A stretch of DNA of 64,000 nucleotides from Septoria linicola (taxonomy: Eukaryota; Ascomycota; Dothideomycetes; Mycosphaerellales; Mycosphaerellaceae): positions 1,550,001 through 1,614,000 of the forward strand of contig CP099419.1 of assembly GCA_024114885.1 (NCBI GenBank), given 5' to 3'. Numbering within the stretch: the first letter of the stretch is position 1; every line of letters starts with the position of its first letter. The position numbers and the translations under genes are program-made. Under the pieces are notes generated by a model. It searched no databases, was not told the origin of the DNA, and was given only the letters and a program-made list of their open reading frames with translations. Positions 56,595-64,000 of this stretch are shown here, in pieces.

Positions 56595-57389
56595 TCAGTG
56601 GATGTCAAGCATACAACATTGTCCCCTTAAAGTCCACGGACTTCCCTTTGCTTGTGGCTCTCTCATGTGCATCGCAAACGGCGCATAGCTTTGATCGTCC
56701 ACTTTGTCTCTGCCGAGCCAGCCGTTCCATCAAAAGGTCAGATGGTCAGTGCCGAAGTGTAGTAATTGGGACGAGCATATAGTGTCGCCTAGTAGAGCTG
56801 CATCCTCTTCATCGTCGTGATACTCACTCTCAGGTTCTGCGGCATCACCGTCTACAAGCTTTGCGAGCTGAGTAGAGCGCTCTTCCAGAGCACTGATGGA
56901 AGGCGTACTTCTCGGCTGCCATCTCCCAGCTCAACCAGAGGGTCTCCTTGTCACCGTACATAAGGTCGTAGACACCTTCCTTGCCTGACCGCGGGTCAGT
57001 AGTCTGATGCCATCTATTGGATCGAGATTTGACATTAGGCTTCTCATGTGTAGTTCATCTTGCGTAAACTTGGCAAGGTCAAGAATAGGATGGCTTGAAT
57101 GATGGTTCTGCGCTGTAGGATATCTGGCATACGTCGTCTCTATAGCAAGATCAGTCATGTCCTTTGGTAGACGAAATTTTGCACATGGCACGTCCGTACT
57201 ATTTGGTTGATCAAAATTGAATTCCTGTTCAAAAGATACCTCTGGCAGCGCGGCCGAGGCATCGTGCCGCTCGTCATGAGCCAAACATACGACTGGCAGC
57301 AAGGTCAAGAGACGAACAAGCACTACGCCGAAGCTGTGTCGGATAGTGTGGAGCGATGCTTTTCTCTCACGCAGCTTTGCGCCGAACAT
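56595..57389 (-). pseudogene. Relic of an Mnn1-like alpha-1,3-mannosyltransferase (GT71)
   Basis: Three successive minus-strand segments in different frames resemble one GT71 protein. The first (56931-57389) is a 152-codon frame ending in MRSLMSNLDPIDGIRLLTRGQ. The second (about 56896-56985) reads GVYDLMYGDKETLWLSWEM and YAFH, matching the family block around GDKETFW. The third (56595-56895) reads TICSSQLLHFGTDH, then an in-frame TGA at 56730-56732, then WNGWLGRDKVDD, matching the 'CxxQLxH...WxNGG' block of Mnn1 proteins. The N-terminal catalytic region with the DxD is not found nearby. A short intron could explain the first shift (GGTCAG acceptor), but not the second shift plus the stop. Such enzymes cap N- or O-glycans in the Golgi; this copy should be inactive. 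Confidence 0.55.
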
Positions 57390-59223
57390 GATCGCACGTA
57401 TCTTCGTCCGAACAACATCAGACTCTCGGTGCTAGGAGTCGTCGGCGAATCCGAGACTGTGTTGAAGCTTCAGGTTCGGAGCGATCTCCTGAAAAGGTAT
57501 GTGTAGAACGTACTATAGCCGCACTCGGCAGTCGACCTTTCCGATCAAAATTGCCAGAACGTTCAGCAAGCCATGTGGCCAGTGCGCTGGGTGTCATGGC
57601 GGGATGGAGAGTAATCATCAGCACGATCTGCGCTACTGCTCAAGACCATCTCGCCTCGTTGAAGCCGACTGAAGCTGTACGACGGTAGCGTATGGCGCAT
57701 ATTGTCCTAGTGTAGACGCAGTCGAGGAGAGCTTTTGGATGCCCGGCGTGAGTGTTTGTTGCCCATATCTGGTCCTGCGGTCTCGCTTGACCCATAGTAA
57801 ACGCCGAATGTGGTTTAGACCACGGACAGGCCGAGACAGCCAGCCGAACAACCAGGACTGCCCACTTCAGATTTTGAGAGGCGCACAATAATGTGGTTAC
57901 TGCCATCGACAGCATCCACCACAAGCTTGATGAGCACTTCCTGGAACGACGCTACCAGCTAACACACCGATCTCTTGCTGGCTAGCGATGACCACGTTGC
58001 GTGACAAGTAAGCTGAGATGTACTTAGCAGCAAAGTACCTTACCAAGAGCTTTTCATTTTACGACTGAAACATCATCTGTTGGTTGTGGAAGCAATGCTG
58101 ACAGTAAGAGCGGTATTGGCAGACTGCAGGACAACGAAGTGGACTGCAACATAGCAGATCGAGTACCGCAGTCTCCATGACCGTAACATCCTTTGCTTCT
58201 TCTTGCCAGCCTTCGAGATACACTATCCAGTACGATCATCGATGTCAAGTGCCCGGCAACAATGAGCCTGTGCGTTATGACCAGGTCGAAAAGTCCTCTA
58301 GTGCTCACGGTATCAATCAATGGGGTTATATGCTGGACACAGTGCCCGAAGCTGCGACTACAGATTCAAGAGAGTCTACATAGCCGCACGCGTCGCAACC
58401 ATGACAATTTATGTCCCTTCTACGCCGAATGTAGTCTGCCACCTTTGCCCAATGAAGCAAGGAGGCCCAAGCGGTAAGGGACAGCAGCATTCGGAATTCT
58501 ATATGCAATGCCGCGTTTGGGCTATCATGTTCAGCAGGTAAATTTACAATGAAAAGCGAACAAGGCCTACTAGCATTGCCATTCAATCGCAGGCCTCAGA
58601 CAAAGTTTCCGCATACACTCGAGTGCTGCTAATGCCTCGCAAAAGCACATTGCTCATGCTCCATATGGAAATCTGTCAGACGCCCAGCGATCTGACAATT
58701 TTTGCCTTGGTGACCTGCTCGCTTCGTTGCACGACTACTCAGGCACTATTCGAACACGGCGTACCAAGCACTCTATCTCTCGTAGATCGCGATCTGCTGT
58801 GCGCGGTATCATCGTATCATTGAGGAATGGTGTCAACTCGACAAGCACGTGCACTGACAAAAGGAAATTGGGAGAGCAGAAGTTTCGACCACGAGTCGAT
58901 TCATGATATTATGTACCAGCCAGAACAAGAAGATGACTCTCCCTGAACGACTCCGATGGACCTCCAATAGCCCTGTCCTTCACGCTGAGGTGCACAGCGC
59001 GAAGCTTAGACTTCCATCAATCAACAAGTTTGTGTATGAGATATCCATTAGATCAAAACCATTCGCAGCGTCAGAGAAGAGATTCTCTCCTGGTGCCAAA
59101 GTCGGCCTGTCACACTCGAGAAGCGAGATACATCGTACTGCATCTTCCGAACCTCTCAAGCATCGGCCATCGGCCCATCTTGATCAGTCTTCTAAAAGCA
59201 GAGGTGTCCTGAAGAGGGCGCAT
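57390..59223. other. Gene-poor spacer
   Basis: About 1.8 kb has short frames only. A minus-strand frame at 57418-57624 could be a further decayed part of the mannosyltransferase relic. The plus-strand frame at 58903-59478 is treated as a shadow of the repeat gene. Confidence 0.35.
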
Positions 59224-59454
59224 CTACTGCAGAGTGCATGGGGTACCGCCGGATTGGCCGTTGCCTTTGCCCAACTGCAAGACGCAAGGAGTACCTCCGG
59301 ACTGACCGTTGCCCTTTCCGAGCTGCAGGACACAAGGGGTACCTCCGGACTGACCGTTGCCCTTTCCGAGCTGCAGGACACAAGGAGTACCTCCGGACTG
59401 ACCGTTGCCCTTTCCGAGCTCGAGGACACATGGGTTTGCGTTGGCGTAGAACAT
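59224..59454 (-). CDS. Tandem-repeat protein with recurring Pro-Cys-Val-Leu-Gln motif and CaaX-like end
   Basis: The ATG at 59454 (context AAGATG) opens a 76-residue protein without signal peptide or membrane segment. After MFYANANP come repeats of 16 residues, each made of a CVL(Q/E)LGK part and a GNGQSGGTP part. There are five cysteines at 9, 25, 41, 57 and 73, always in PC(V/T)L(Q/E). The last four residues, Cys-Thr-Leu-Gln, fit a CaaX farnesylation box. Codons are strongly biased (AAG, AAC, CTC, GTC, GGT), as in highly expressed fungal genes. Copies differ almost only at synonymous sites in this frame. Upstream, the transcript has a 5'-UTR intron (59489-59549; GTAAGT donor, ACTAAC branch, TTCTCAG acceptor) and a TATA box at 59621-59628. 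I do not recognise the family. Repeats plus CaaX recall the hybrid (h-type) pheromone precursors of Trichoderma, but no Kex2 Lys-Arg sites are present, so this is only a hypothesis. Confidence 0.75.
   Translation of the reverse strand: MFYANANPCVLELGKGNGQSGGTPCVLQLGKGNGQSGGTPCVLQLGKGNGQSGGTPCVLQLGKGNGQSGGTPCTLQ
59243..59434 (-). repeat. Four 48-bp tandem repeats
   Basis: Units are 59243-59290, 59291-59338, 59339-59386 and 59387-59434. The two middle copies differ at a single base. The first (59243-59290) differs from its neighbour at about nine bases, all synonymous in the minus-strand frame. The fourth has a few changes including one that turns Gln into Glu. Confidence 0.95.
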
Positions 59455-59488
59455 CTTGATGGTTTGTTGGAGTGGTGAGGCGGGTAGC

Positions 59489-59549
59489 CTGAGAAAAGAA
59501 TGTTAGTCTCGTGAGTTTCGAAGGTCGTCGCACTGTGCGGCTGACTTAC
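59489..59549 (-). other. 5'-UTR intron of the repeat-protein gene
   Basis: On the minus strand the donor is GTAAGTCAG and the branch/acceptor region reads GAGACTAACATTCTTTTCTCAG in outline: ACTAAC 11 bases before a pyrimidine tract and CAG. It ends 34 bases before the ATG. This is one of the best splice signals in the window. Confidence 0.75.
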
Positions 59550-59620
59550 TTAACGATTGTGATGTGGTCGAAGTGAGTTGGTGAGGAGAAAAGTTTGACT
59601 TGAAGCGCTTGAGTTGCTGG

Positions 59621-59628
59621 CTTATATG
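59621..59628 (-). promoter_or_regulatory. TATA box of the repeat-protein gene
   Basis: The minus strand reads CATATAAG about 70 bases before the intron donor and 167 bases before the ATG, at a normal distance for a start site near 59590-59600. Such TATA boxes are typical of strongly regulated fungal genes. Confidence 0.55.
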
Positions 59629-59629
59629 G

Positions 59630-61516
59630 GCCTGAGTGCTCGGTGGTTGGTGGCTGGTGGCTGCAATCGCGTGGTATCTGCGTGGTAGCTTGTGTGTTTC
59701 GTTGTTCGGGAAGAAAGAAAGCAGCCACAAGATTGGAAGATTCGTTCGACCCATACGCCATGCTACATATTGTGTCGCCGTTAGTATTGTAGCTTCTGGT
59801 CACCAACATCAAAGGAGGGCCAGGTGGGTGAAGTCTGGATAAAGATTGTGATCCTTCATATTGTTCTGACGGACAAAGCCAAGACCCGCTCATATCTTCC
59901 ACATTGGGACCTTCGGCCTAGCTCGCGTGGACCGCGACAAAGCTATCTCGTCGAATCTCGGCTCGAAATGGTCAGACGTAGTCTATAGCAAAGGTCCAGT
60001 CTGACTCCCGTTGTTGGCAGGCCTTTCTGGACGGCTGAGTCGGCTCAGAATGGCTTTTGGTGGCGTGCCACCCAAGACAGCAACAATGTGGACTCATGCC
60101 ATGGTCCGAGGCTTCTCTAACTCTTCTTTATGGGTGGCACAGAGTGCCCGGACATCGGCACTGATGTGGCGGCTGCGTAGTGGGTTGCAAGCAGGTGAAG
60201 CGTCAGAACAATATCTAGCGCCGAGGCCGAAATATTTCATATGAATGAGATACGTCAGTAGTTTTCATCAGCGCGATGTGGCTCATACTATCAGTAGGCC
60301 GCGATCTCGGTCTTGGGAGATGCTTTTGATATGCTGCGGTTGAACTCCTGCTCGGGCAGTGTGAGCAATGAAGCTCAATGTAATTCTTGACGCGGTGTCG
60401 TCTGTGGCTCATGAGCTGTGACTCGGTCGCAGTTCCCCTTCACGACATGGAAACATCTCGCGACGATCAACTTATATGTATGACTGTGTAGCTGTGATGA
60501 AATTCTGATACCATAAACGAGAATAATGTCGCCGTTATTGTTGTTGTTGTTGTGAGGAAGTCGAGGGAAGAAAGTTCACGCGCCTTCCGTTGATGTTTCC
60601 GCCCCATCTCTCTACTCTGTGTACTCTACTATCTTCGGCCTACAGTCACTTCCATTGTTCATGTACATTCCTCATCTCGCCTACTGTTGAGAGGACTCGC
60701 GATCATTGACTCTGTGTCGGGCCTCGAGAGTCAATGTTCAGCCCAGCTTCCTGTGCACACCATGTTGTCTCCAGCGAAAATGGGCAACAGTAACGTCTTG
60801 CATTGATGGTATCGAACCACATAAACAGACTGGCAGCCCCCAGCGTGATGCAGATGTAACTGGGTTCCTATTCGGTCTTGACATCAATGGCGATCTGGTC
60901 AGGACAAGAATTCGCAGAGCTGCCACAATCTGTACAACATGGCAGGACCATACCCTGCGGGCGGACCTCGCGGTCACGATGTGATTCAGCTGAATATGTT
61001 TACGAGCATTCAGGATCTTCACGCAAGCTATGTAATCCTGTTAGCATTCGGCAGAGACTCCTGCAGTACACGCGAGACTTGAGCACTGGATGCATCTTCA
61101 ATTGCGCCACATGCATCGCACTTTGGCCACATTACCACCCGGGACAGCATTCTTACAAAGCAGATTGGAGCATATCATGCCATCGCAACATATAGCTTCC
61201 AATGTTGGCCTGTTATCTTTGTGCTTATAAGGCCACATGAATACCAAGAAGCACGCAATGGCTGGGACAGCGTAATGCATAGGAGCTTCTCCACCTTGCA
61301 TGTAGTCCTCCAGTACCACTACCAGCACACTCGAGATCAGAGCTTGTGCTTGCTACGCGAGGAATGCCATGTATTGCTAATACTGCCAATGCATGGTGAA
61401 ATAGCTTACTGGATCGGTTTTGTGCAGCGACTATGAAAATGGGTGATATATAAGCTGCTAGAAGGTAGCACTGCTGCTGACCTTTGACAACGAGGCCATT
61501 ACTTCTGCTTACTACA
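59630..61516. other. Intergenic region
   Basis: About 1.9 kb lies between the divergent repeat gene (minus) and the dioxygenase (plus). It contains a (TTG)5 run at 60538-60552. Frames up to about 118 codons occur (59546-59902 minus overlaps the repeat-gene promoter), but none is convincing. Confidence 0.35.
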
Positions 61517-62784
61517 ATGGCTAGTACTACCGAGACAATCCCGATCCGCGCAAAAAACGAAACCAGTCAAGTCCGTCAAGAGCATCGTGGAGCACCTCTG
61601 AAGCTAGCTGGAGCTTTGCATTCGTACAAGTCCTTCGATGTCACTCCTGTCATCGGCCGAGAGTTCCCAGAGGCCAACTTGAAAGAGTGGCTCGATGCTC
61701 CCAACTCCGATGAGCTACTTCGAGACCTGGCAATCACTAGTGAGTAGTGCCGTTTGATTGTCAATTTTCTGGCGCTGATCTTCTCAGGTCTCACAACGTG
61801 GTGTCGTGTTCTTCCGCAAGCAAGATGGTCTGGACAACGACCTCCAGAAGAAATTAGTCCAGAGACTAGGCGAGCTTTCTGGGAAGCCCTCGACGTCTGG
61901 GTTGCATATACACCCCGTCAGCAACGCTGGCCGCACTCTTGGTGGTAAAGATGACGAGATCAGCGTCATCTCATCTGAGCAGGCTAAGAAGCTGTATGCC
62001 GATCGCTTCGTTGGCAAGAAGCAATCTGCCAAAGAAGGGTGGCACAGCGATATCACATTTGAGCCGTAAGCATTGCCCGGCCGTGTTCCTCAATGTGATG
62101 CGGCAGCTCAAGGCAACACTTTGCTGATTTGATTGCTTTTTAGTGTCCCGAGTGACTATGCTGTGCTCCGCCTGACAGAGCTGCCCGAGACGGGTGGCGA
62201 TACTCTATGGGCGTCCGGTTATGAAGTAAGCTTGCTTCGATTAACGTCAGGTAGCAGCATCATTGACGATTCGACAGGTATATGATCGCATTTCCCCAGC
62301 CTACCAAAAGTTCCTCGAGACCTTGACAGGAACCTACGCTCAGCCCATCTTCCAAGACGCCGCAAAGAACAACAGCTTCGAGCTCTACAGCGGCGAGCGC
62401 GGGGCTCCCGAAAATGTCGGCACAGACCTCAAGGCCATACATCCAGTCATTCGCACCAACCCGGTCACAGGCTGGAAGAGCGTGTTCGCCGTCGGCCACC
62501 ATGCCAAGCGTATCAATGAAGTGACTGAAGCAGAGAGCGATCATTTGTTGAAATGGTTCGTGCAGCTCATTGTGGAGAATCATGATTTGCAAGTTCGCAA
62601 CAAGTGGCAATCGGAGAACGATTTGGCCATTTGGGATAATCGCTCCGTTTACCACACTGCAACGTATGATTACGAGGGCAAGCGGACTGGACAGCGTGCC
62701 GTGAGTATAGGCGAGCGCCCGTACTTGGACCCAAACAGTACTGGGCGTACAGAGGCTTTGGAGAAGCAGAAAGCAGCTGCATGA
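61517..62784 (+). CDS. TauD/TfdA-family 2-oxoglutarate-dependent dioxygenase (frame conflict at first junction)
   Basis: Segments 61517-61739, 61788-62065, 62144-62225 and 62278-62784 code for about 363 residues. Iron ligands are in WHSDITFEP (HxD) and in the late WDNRSVYHTATYDY; the 2-oxoglutarate Arg is in GQRAVSIGERP. The middle shows FDVTPVIGREFP, RGVVFFRKQ and LTELPETGGDTLWASGYE. The family (TauD, yeast Jlp1) oxidises sulfonates such as taurine, releasing sulfite, or related acids; the substrate is not predictable. Junctions two and three (GTAAGC donors) fit. At the first junction the canonical GTGAGT...CTCAG splice leaves the frame off by one base: exon 1 ends DLAIT plus one base, while the conserved SQRGVVFF frame needs exon 2 to start one base later than the AG allows. 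The gene may be a recent pseudogene, spliced unusually, or affected by a base error. The start at 61517 has a CAATGG context. Confidence 0.8.
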
Positions 62785-62954
62785 AATTGAGCTACCGTAG
62801 AGCAGCGAAGGGAGGACCAATCGAATTGGATTACCAGGGTTGTTTTGTACACAAAGTGCTCTGTAGATGCATATGATACAGTTCTGATAGCGTGTCTCTT
62901 TGGGTCGCTACTGCTTTTGCGCCTCCAAACGCCGTGCTGTACATAATGAGCCAA

Positions 62955-63995
62955 CTACCGTCTTCGCAGGTACCAATTGAAGCCCAACGCCATCGTTTCA
63001 GCCGAGAAGGGCGTCGGTACTTCTGCCAATCCAGGTCTCGCGACGGGATGCCGTAGGTATACCGCCGAACAGATCTTCTGGTTGACTTCCAAGTATCGCG
63101 GGATAAATGCGAATGCGCTCATGAATTCTCGTGGCTCCCAGGGCGTAGCGTATGGTTTTGATGAGTCGATGGGGTTGGCGCGCGCTCTTTCAAGGGCGGC
63201 GTGTAGTAGCTCTGCGTCCTTTCTCGCGCGATATGCATCCTCTTTTCCCAGCTTTGCTTGAGGATTTGAGCTTTCCGTCTCAGCCTTGGGCTGCTCTGCT
63301 TCTGGCGTGGCATCCTGGGGTACCTTTGCCAGGATCTCCGCCAGTGCTGTCTCAAAGTCCTCGACAGTTTGCTCTGCCTTTGGGTCTTCCATGCTCCTGA
63401 TCTTTGAGAATGTCGTCTTGAGCTGTTTCGAGAAAGCTCGGAGTTCTTGCTGCCTCTTCGCCGAGAGCTTCAGCTTTGACTCCTCCAAAATCGTCTTCGC
63501 CCGTCGCATCAGCTGCTTCAAGTCTGTGCTGTAGTTCTTTCCCGGACCAAACTCCTTCTCCGCCTCTTCCTCTGTTGTCTCCAGTATCTCATCTTCCTTG
63601 CCAGTTTCCTTCCTGACGGCCTTGTTCTCCGACTCTGCTAATCGCGCCTCATAACGCCGTCGCAGCTCCTGGGTCGATTTGGGACTATCCGACTTGATCT
63701 TCCTGGCGCCAGTCGCAAACATGACCATATCTGGATCCACGCTGAACATGTCTCCTGGGTTGAGCTGGTAGCCTGGGTATATCATCTTCTTGCCATTGAC
63801 TTTGACGAAGCCATGGACCACAAATTGCCGTGCCTGGCTCACACTCGAGGCGAACAAAGCACGATGTATCGCAGTATCGAGCCGCCTTTCCAGTGGCCAA
63901 AAAGTCATGTGCATGTACGGCGTCTTCTGCGGCCGATTCCTCTCATCGATCGTCTTCGGGTCCTTCTCCTTGCCCATACCTCTCCCGCTAGCCAT
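62955..63995 (-). CDS. NAM9: Mitochondrial small-subunit ribosomal protein uS4m (NAM9), C-terminal part
   Basis: The frame is open from the window edge to the stop at 62955-62957, giving at least 346 residues. The S4 RNA-binding domain is clear: RRLDTAIHRALFASSVSQARQFVVHGFVKVNGKKMIYPGYQLNPGDMFSVDP. It is preceded by NRPQKTPYMHMTFWPLE, which sits in the middle of fungal Nam9 proteins. The Met at 63995 is therefore probably internal, and the N-terminal part with the mitochondrial targeting sequence lies outside the window. Downstream is a charged helical region (EELEKEFG-like, KTILEESKLKLSAKRQQELRAF) and a conserved-looking C-terminus ending in MALGFNWYLRRR. The protein nucleates assembly of the mitoribosomal small subunit. 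It converges on the dioxygenase, with 170 bp between stops. Confidence 0.9.
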   Translation of the reverse strand: MASGRGMGKEKDPKTIDERNRPQKTPYMHMTFWPLERRLDTAIHRALFASSVSQARQFVVHGFVKVNGKKMIYPGYQLNPGDMFSVDPDMVMFATGARKIKSDSPKSTQELRRRYEARLAESENKAVRKETGKEDEILETTEEEAEKEFGPGKNYSTDLKQLMRRAKTILEESKLKLSAKRQQELRAFSKQLKTTFSKIRSMEDPKAEQTVEDFETALAEILAKVPQDATPEAEQPKAETESSNPQAKLGKEDAYRARKDAELLHAALERARANPIDSSKPYATPWEPREFMSAFAFIPRYLEVNQKICSAVYLRHPVARPGLAEVPTPFSAETMALGFNWYLRRR

Positions 63996-64000
63996 TTCTG

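Noticed and set aside
58903..59478. 191-codon plus-strand frame with SGLTVALSEL-type repeats
   Set aside because: It is the complement of the 48-bp repeat gene. A repeat length divisible by three keeps most frames open, and differences between copies are silent only on the minus strand.
60780..60880. GTATCGAACC, a possible minus-strand tRNA B box
   Set aside because: The T stem is only partly complementary and there is no A box or acceptor pairing.
1..64000. CRISPR arrays, bacterial operons, integrons or phage genes
   Set aside because: The window is eukaryotic with spliced genes; no regularly spaced direct repeats of that type are present.

Overview
The window is nuclear DNA of a filamentous ascomycete (Pezizomycotina). 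Genes are split by very short introns (46 to 64 nt in the well-supported models) with GT..AG ends and CTRAC/CTAAC-like branch sites. The gene set is typically fungal: Zn2Cys6 regulators, a Fungal_trans_2 regulator, a GtaA-type secreted glutaminase, SYLF, OSH, NUP85, SSU72, RIB7 and NAM9. The general look suggests Dothideomycetes, but that placement is an inference. Neighbouring genes have unrelated jobs, so most of the window is ordinary euchromatin and I see no operon-like or secondary-metabolite cluster.

Layout. 0-9 kb: end of an unknown gene, a GNAT acetyltransferase divergent from an SYLF-domain protein, a long spacer with a candidate small secreted protein, then a radical-SAM lysine 2,3-aminomutase whose first intron appears to be GC-AG. 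9-20.5 kb: a small two-exon gene of unknown function, a PPIL4-type cyclophilin-RRM protein, a Zn2Cys6 protein and NUP85. 20.6-21.5 kb: three diverged tandem repeats running into the 3' end of a class V aminotransferase. 23.7-26.8 kb: SSU72 and an Osh6-like lipid transfer protein in tandem, with a perfect 24-nt palindrome between them. 29.7-38.9 kb: a C2H2/ankyrin protein, a GFA-domain protein, RIB7 and a secreted glutaminase. 42-45 kb: a Zn2Cys6/Fungal_trans regulator. 46.2-47.8 kb: a broken gene for a secreted Thr-rich protein. 48.9-54.9 kb: a FYVE-RING ubiquitin ligase candidate and a Fungal_trans_2 regulator. 56.6-57.4 kb: relic of an Mnn1-like mannosyltransferase. 59.2-59.6 kb: a short gene encoding a 16-residue tandem repeat. 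61.5-64 kb: a TauD-type dioxygenase with a one-base frame conflict at its first splice junction, and the C-terminal part of the mitochondrial ribosomal protein NAM9/uS4m.

The most unusual item is the minus-strand gene at 59224-59454. It has a TATA box, a good 5'-UTR intron and four 48-bp units whose most diverged copy differs only at synonymous sites. It encodes a 76-residue protein without a signal peptide, in which every unit contains Pro-Cys-Val-Leu-(Gln/Glu) and the protein ends in a CaaX-like Cys-Thr-Leu-Gln. Two decayed genes (46-48 kb and 56.6-57.4 kb) carry TGA stops and frameshifts, so gene loss is going on in the gene-poor 45-61 kb half.
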